A stretch of DNA of 64,000 nt from Oscillospiraceae bacterium (GTDB taxonomy: Bacteria; Bacillota; Clostridia; Oscillospirales; Acutalibacteraceae), in assembly GCA_015065605.1 (NCBI GenBank), contig SVPZ01000003.1, positions 28,188-92,187 of the forward strand. Reading direction: 5' to 3'. Every line of letters starts with the position of its first letter. Within the stretch, counting starts at the first letter, position 1. The position numbers and the translations under genes are program-made. This document shows positions 62,518 to 64,000 of the stretch, in pieces. Below the pieces are notes generated by a model. It was not told where the DNA came from and searched no databases. It worked only from the letters and a program-made list of their open reading frames with translations.

Positions 62518-62546
62518 TTTACAATTATATTACCAAAAATTATATT
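62518..62546 (+). promoter_or_regulatory. Predicted promoter of the Gfo/Idh/MocA gene at 62603
   Basis: TTTACA (62518-62523), a 17-base spacer and TATATT (62541-62546), about 56 bases upstream of the ATG. Confidence 0.55.
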
Positions 62547-62602
62547 GAAAATCACCTGTCCTTTTTTTAAAATCTAATCAGAATATAAAAAGGAGAGTTA
62601 TT

Positions 62603-63868
62603 ATGAATAAAGTATATACAGTCGCTATTCTTGGTTGTGGAAACAGAGGAAGCGTTTATGCCAAATTAATGAATGAGCAACCCGACCGCTTTAAAGTAGT
62701 TGCCCTTTGCGATACAAAACCGATACAAGCAGAAAATCTTGCAAAATTTATCAATTTAGATTCTAACAATCTTTTTTTCAATACCGAAGAATTTTTAGCA
62801 GAAAAAAGAGCCGACGTATTGGTAATAGCAACCTATGACAAAGACCACGTTAAACAGTGTCTTCGCGCTATGGAGCTTGGATACGATATATTACTTGAAA
62901 AGCCAATATCCGATTCAGCCGACGAGGTTCGTTCTCTATTAGATATGCAGAAAAAAACCAACTGCAAGGTTGCGGTTTGCCACGTTTTAAGATACGCCCC
63001 TGCATTTGTTCTGCTTGACGATATCATAAAATCCGGAGTTCTTGGAAAACTTATCGCCATTGATCACACCGAACGTGTAGCGTATTGGCATTTTGTTCAG
63101 GCATATCTCAGATTGCACGTAATTCAGCAAGGAAACCTCCACCCCACCATACTTGCTAAATGTTGCCACGACCTTGACCTTATTCAGCACTATGCAGGCG
63201 CTAAATGTAAAAACGTTTCTTCTATCGGTGAACGCGGTTGCTTTACTAAAGAAAACGCTCCCGAAGGCGCGACTGAATTTTGTCTTGACTGTAAACACGT
63301 GGAAACCTGTCCTTACAGCGCTAAAAAAGTTTACGTTGATAAATGGATAAAATCAGGAAAACCTGAATTTGTATGGCCGTACAACAAAGTTTCTCAAAAA
63401 TTTCCTACAACTGAAGAGAATTTATACGAAGGAATTCGCACAACTGCTTTTGGTAAGTGTCCTTATCTTCTTGAAATAGACGATCCTCACACAGTTGACC
63501 ATCAGTTTGTTCAAATGTTGTTCGAAAACGGAGTTGTGGCAAACCTGAAAATGATTTTCTCGGCAAAACACGGCAGATTAGTTACTCTCTATGGTGAATT
63601 GGCAGATGCAATTCTTGACGAAAATCAAGGCACTATAGAAGTTGTTCCCCATGGAAAAGAAAAAACCGTATATAAAATCAGTGACTTAATTTCTGCTGCT
63701 CAAGGTCACGGCGGTGGCGACGGCGGAATAGTTAATGAACTTTACGGCATTCTTACGGGCGAATGCACAGAATACACAACCCTTGAAGAATCGCTTGAAA
63801 GTCATCTAATAGGTATTGCAGCTGAAGAATCACGTCTTAACGGAAATAAAACCATACCAGTACATTAA
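62603..63868 (+). CDS. Gfo/Idh/MocA family oxidoreductase with cysteine motif
   Basis: 421 residues, longer than the standard 330-350. The Rossmann domain has VAILGCGNRGSVYAKLM and LLEKPISDSADEV (catalytic lysine); CCHDLDLIQHYAG carries the catalytic histidine. An insertion contains Cys227, Cys230 and Cys236 (FCLDCKHVETCPY), with Cys286 (GKCPYL) nearby, which could bind zinc or an iron-sulfur cluster. This subfamily is common in gut Bacillota near glycoside or sugar-acid genes. GGAGA precedes the ATG. It diverges from an araC gene. The substrate is unknown. Confidence 0.9.
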   Translation: MNKVYTVAILGCGNRGSVYAKLMNEQPDRFKVVALCDTKPIQAENLAKFINLDSNNLFFNTEEFLAEKRADVLVIATYDKDHVKQCLRAMELGYDILLEKPISDSADEVRSLLDMQKKTNCKVAVCHVLRYAPAFVLLDDIIKSGVLGKLIAIDHTERVAYWHFVQAYLRLHVIQQGNLHPTILAKCCHDLDLIQHYAGAKCKNVSSIGERGCFTKENAPEGATEFCLDCKHVETCPYSAKKVYVDKWIKSGKPEFVWPYNKVSQKFPTTEENLYEGIRTTAFGKCPYLLEIDDPHTVDHQFVQMLFENGVVANLKMIFSAKHGRLVTLYGELADAILDENQGTIEVVPHGKEKTVYKISDLISAAQGHGGGDGGIVNELYGILTGECTEYTTLEESLESHLIGIAAEESRLNGNKTIPVH

Positions 63869-63936
63869 ATAGCAAAAGGGGCTGTAAAAAAACAGATTTT
63901 CCTTTTGACGGTGAGTTGATTGATAGCCAAAACCTT

Positions 63937-63981
63937 GGCTCCCTCTGACGAGGGAGCTGTCACCGAAGGTGACTGAGGGAG
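63937..63981 (+). repeat. Dispersed hairpin repeat, copy 2
   Basis: GCTCCCTC (63938-63945) and GAGGGAGC (63950-63957) form an 8-bp stem with TGAC loop. A second hairpin TCACC-gaa-GGTGA (63960-63972) follows, then CTGAGGGAG. Layout matches the copy at 38868, with a different second hairpin. The element may continue past the window end. Nothing else is recognised in 63869-64000. Confidence 0.75.
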
Positions 63982-64000
63982 AGAAAAGCCTTTAATTCAC

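Overview
The window looks like chromosomal DNA of an uncultured, low-GC, endospore-forming member of the Bacillota, most likely class Clostridia (gut type). The sporulation genes spo0A, yabP, yabQ and a SpoVB-family flippase, the yab-type gene order, the split transketolase, pyruvate formate-lyase with its activase and oxygen-independent HemZ all fit an anaerobic clostridium. Family or genus cannot be fixed from the sequence alone. Apart from four + strand blocks, all genes lie on the minus strand.

Region 1 (1-4451): a partial AraC regulator, pepD, a tRNA-Leu(GAG) gene and groES-groEL. Region 2 (4437-19687): a lipid kinase, an rRNA methyltransferase, a lone fumarase alpha subunit, the conserved yabM-mazG-hup-rqcP-yabP-yabQ-divIC-yabR cluster, mtnN, hemZ, a metallo-beta-lactamase-fold hydrolase, dtd, rel and recJ. 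A 301-bp nested inverted-repeat element (19783-20083) separates recJ from region 3. Region 3 (20106-34629) is one long run: miaB-ylbF-mutS-mutL-miaA-(HlyD-like)-ylmE-sepF-ylmH-lspA-rluD-cof-tktN-tktC, which joins tRNA modification, mismatch repair, division and lipoprotein processing.

Region 4 (34661-38808) is an accessory module: a serine beta-lactamase-like protein, a dehydrogenase remnant, an NAD-dependent epimerase-like protein, a divergent type I dehydroquinase-fold protein and a divergent AraC regulator. Region 5 (38809-39383) is a 575-bp repeat-filled intergenic region with two TTGTAGATA arrays and several hairpin repeats. Region 6 (39384-44575) is a two-component system followed by an ABC ATPase and a MacB/FtsX-type permease.

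Region 7 (44597-52110) is the histidine operon hisZGDCBHAF-IE. Its promoter is covered by TCACTTCA repeats, and hisH is interrupted by an in-frame TGA. Region 8 (52142-54488) is metY-metA (homoserine acetylation and direct sulfhydrylation). Region 9 (54562-57709) is pflB-pflA on the + strand behind a probable ZTP (pfl-type) riboswitch with an overlapping terminator. Region 10 is spo0A. Region 11 (58623-63868) is a second accessory module with two Gfo/Idh/MocA oxidoreductases, a zinc-less MDR dehydrogenase and two AraC regulators, probably for uptake or breakdown of a sugar or polyol. The window ends in a partial copy of a dispersed hairpin repeat also found at 38868.

Product calls come from reading the translated sequences and motifs. 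No database search was run.
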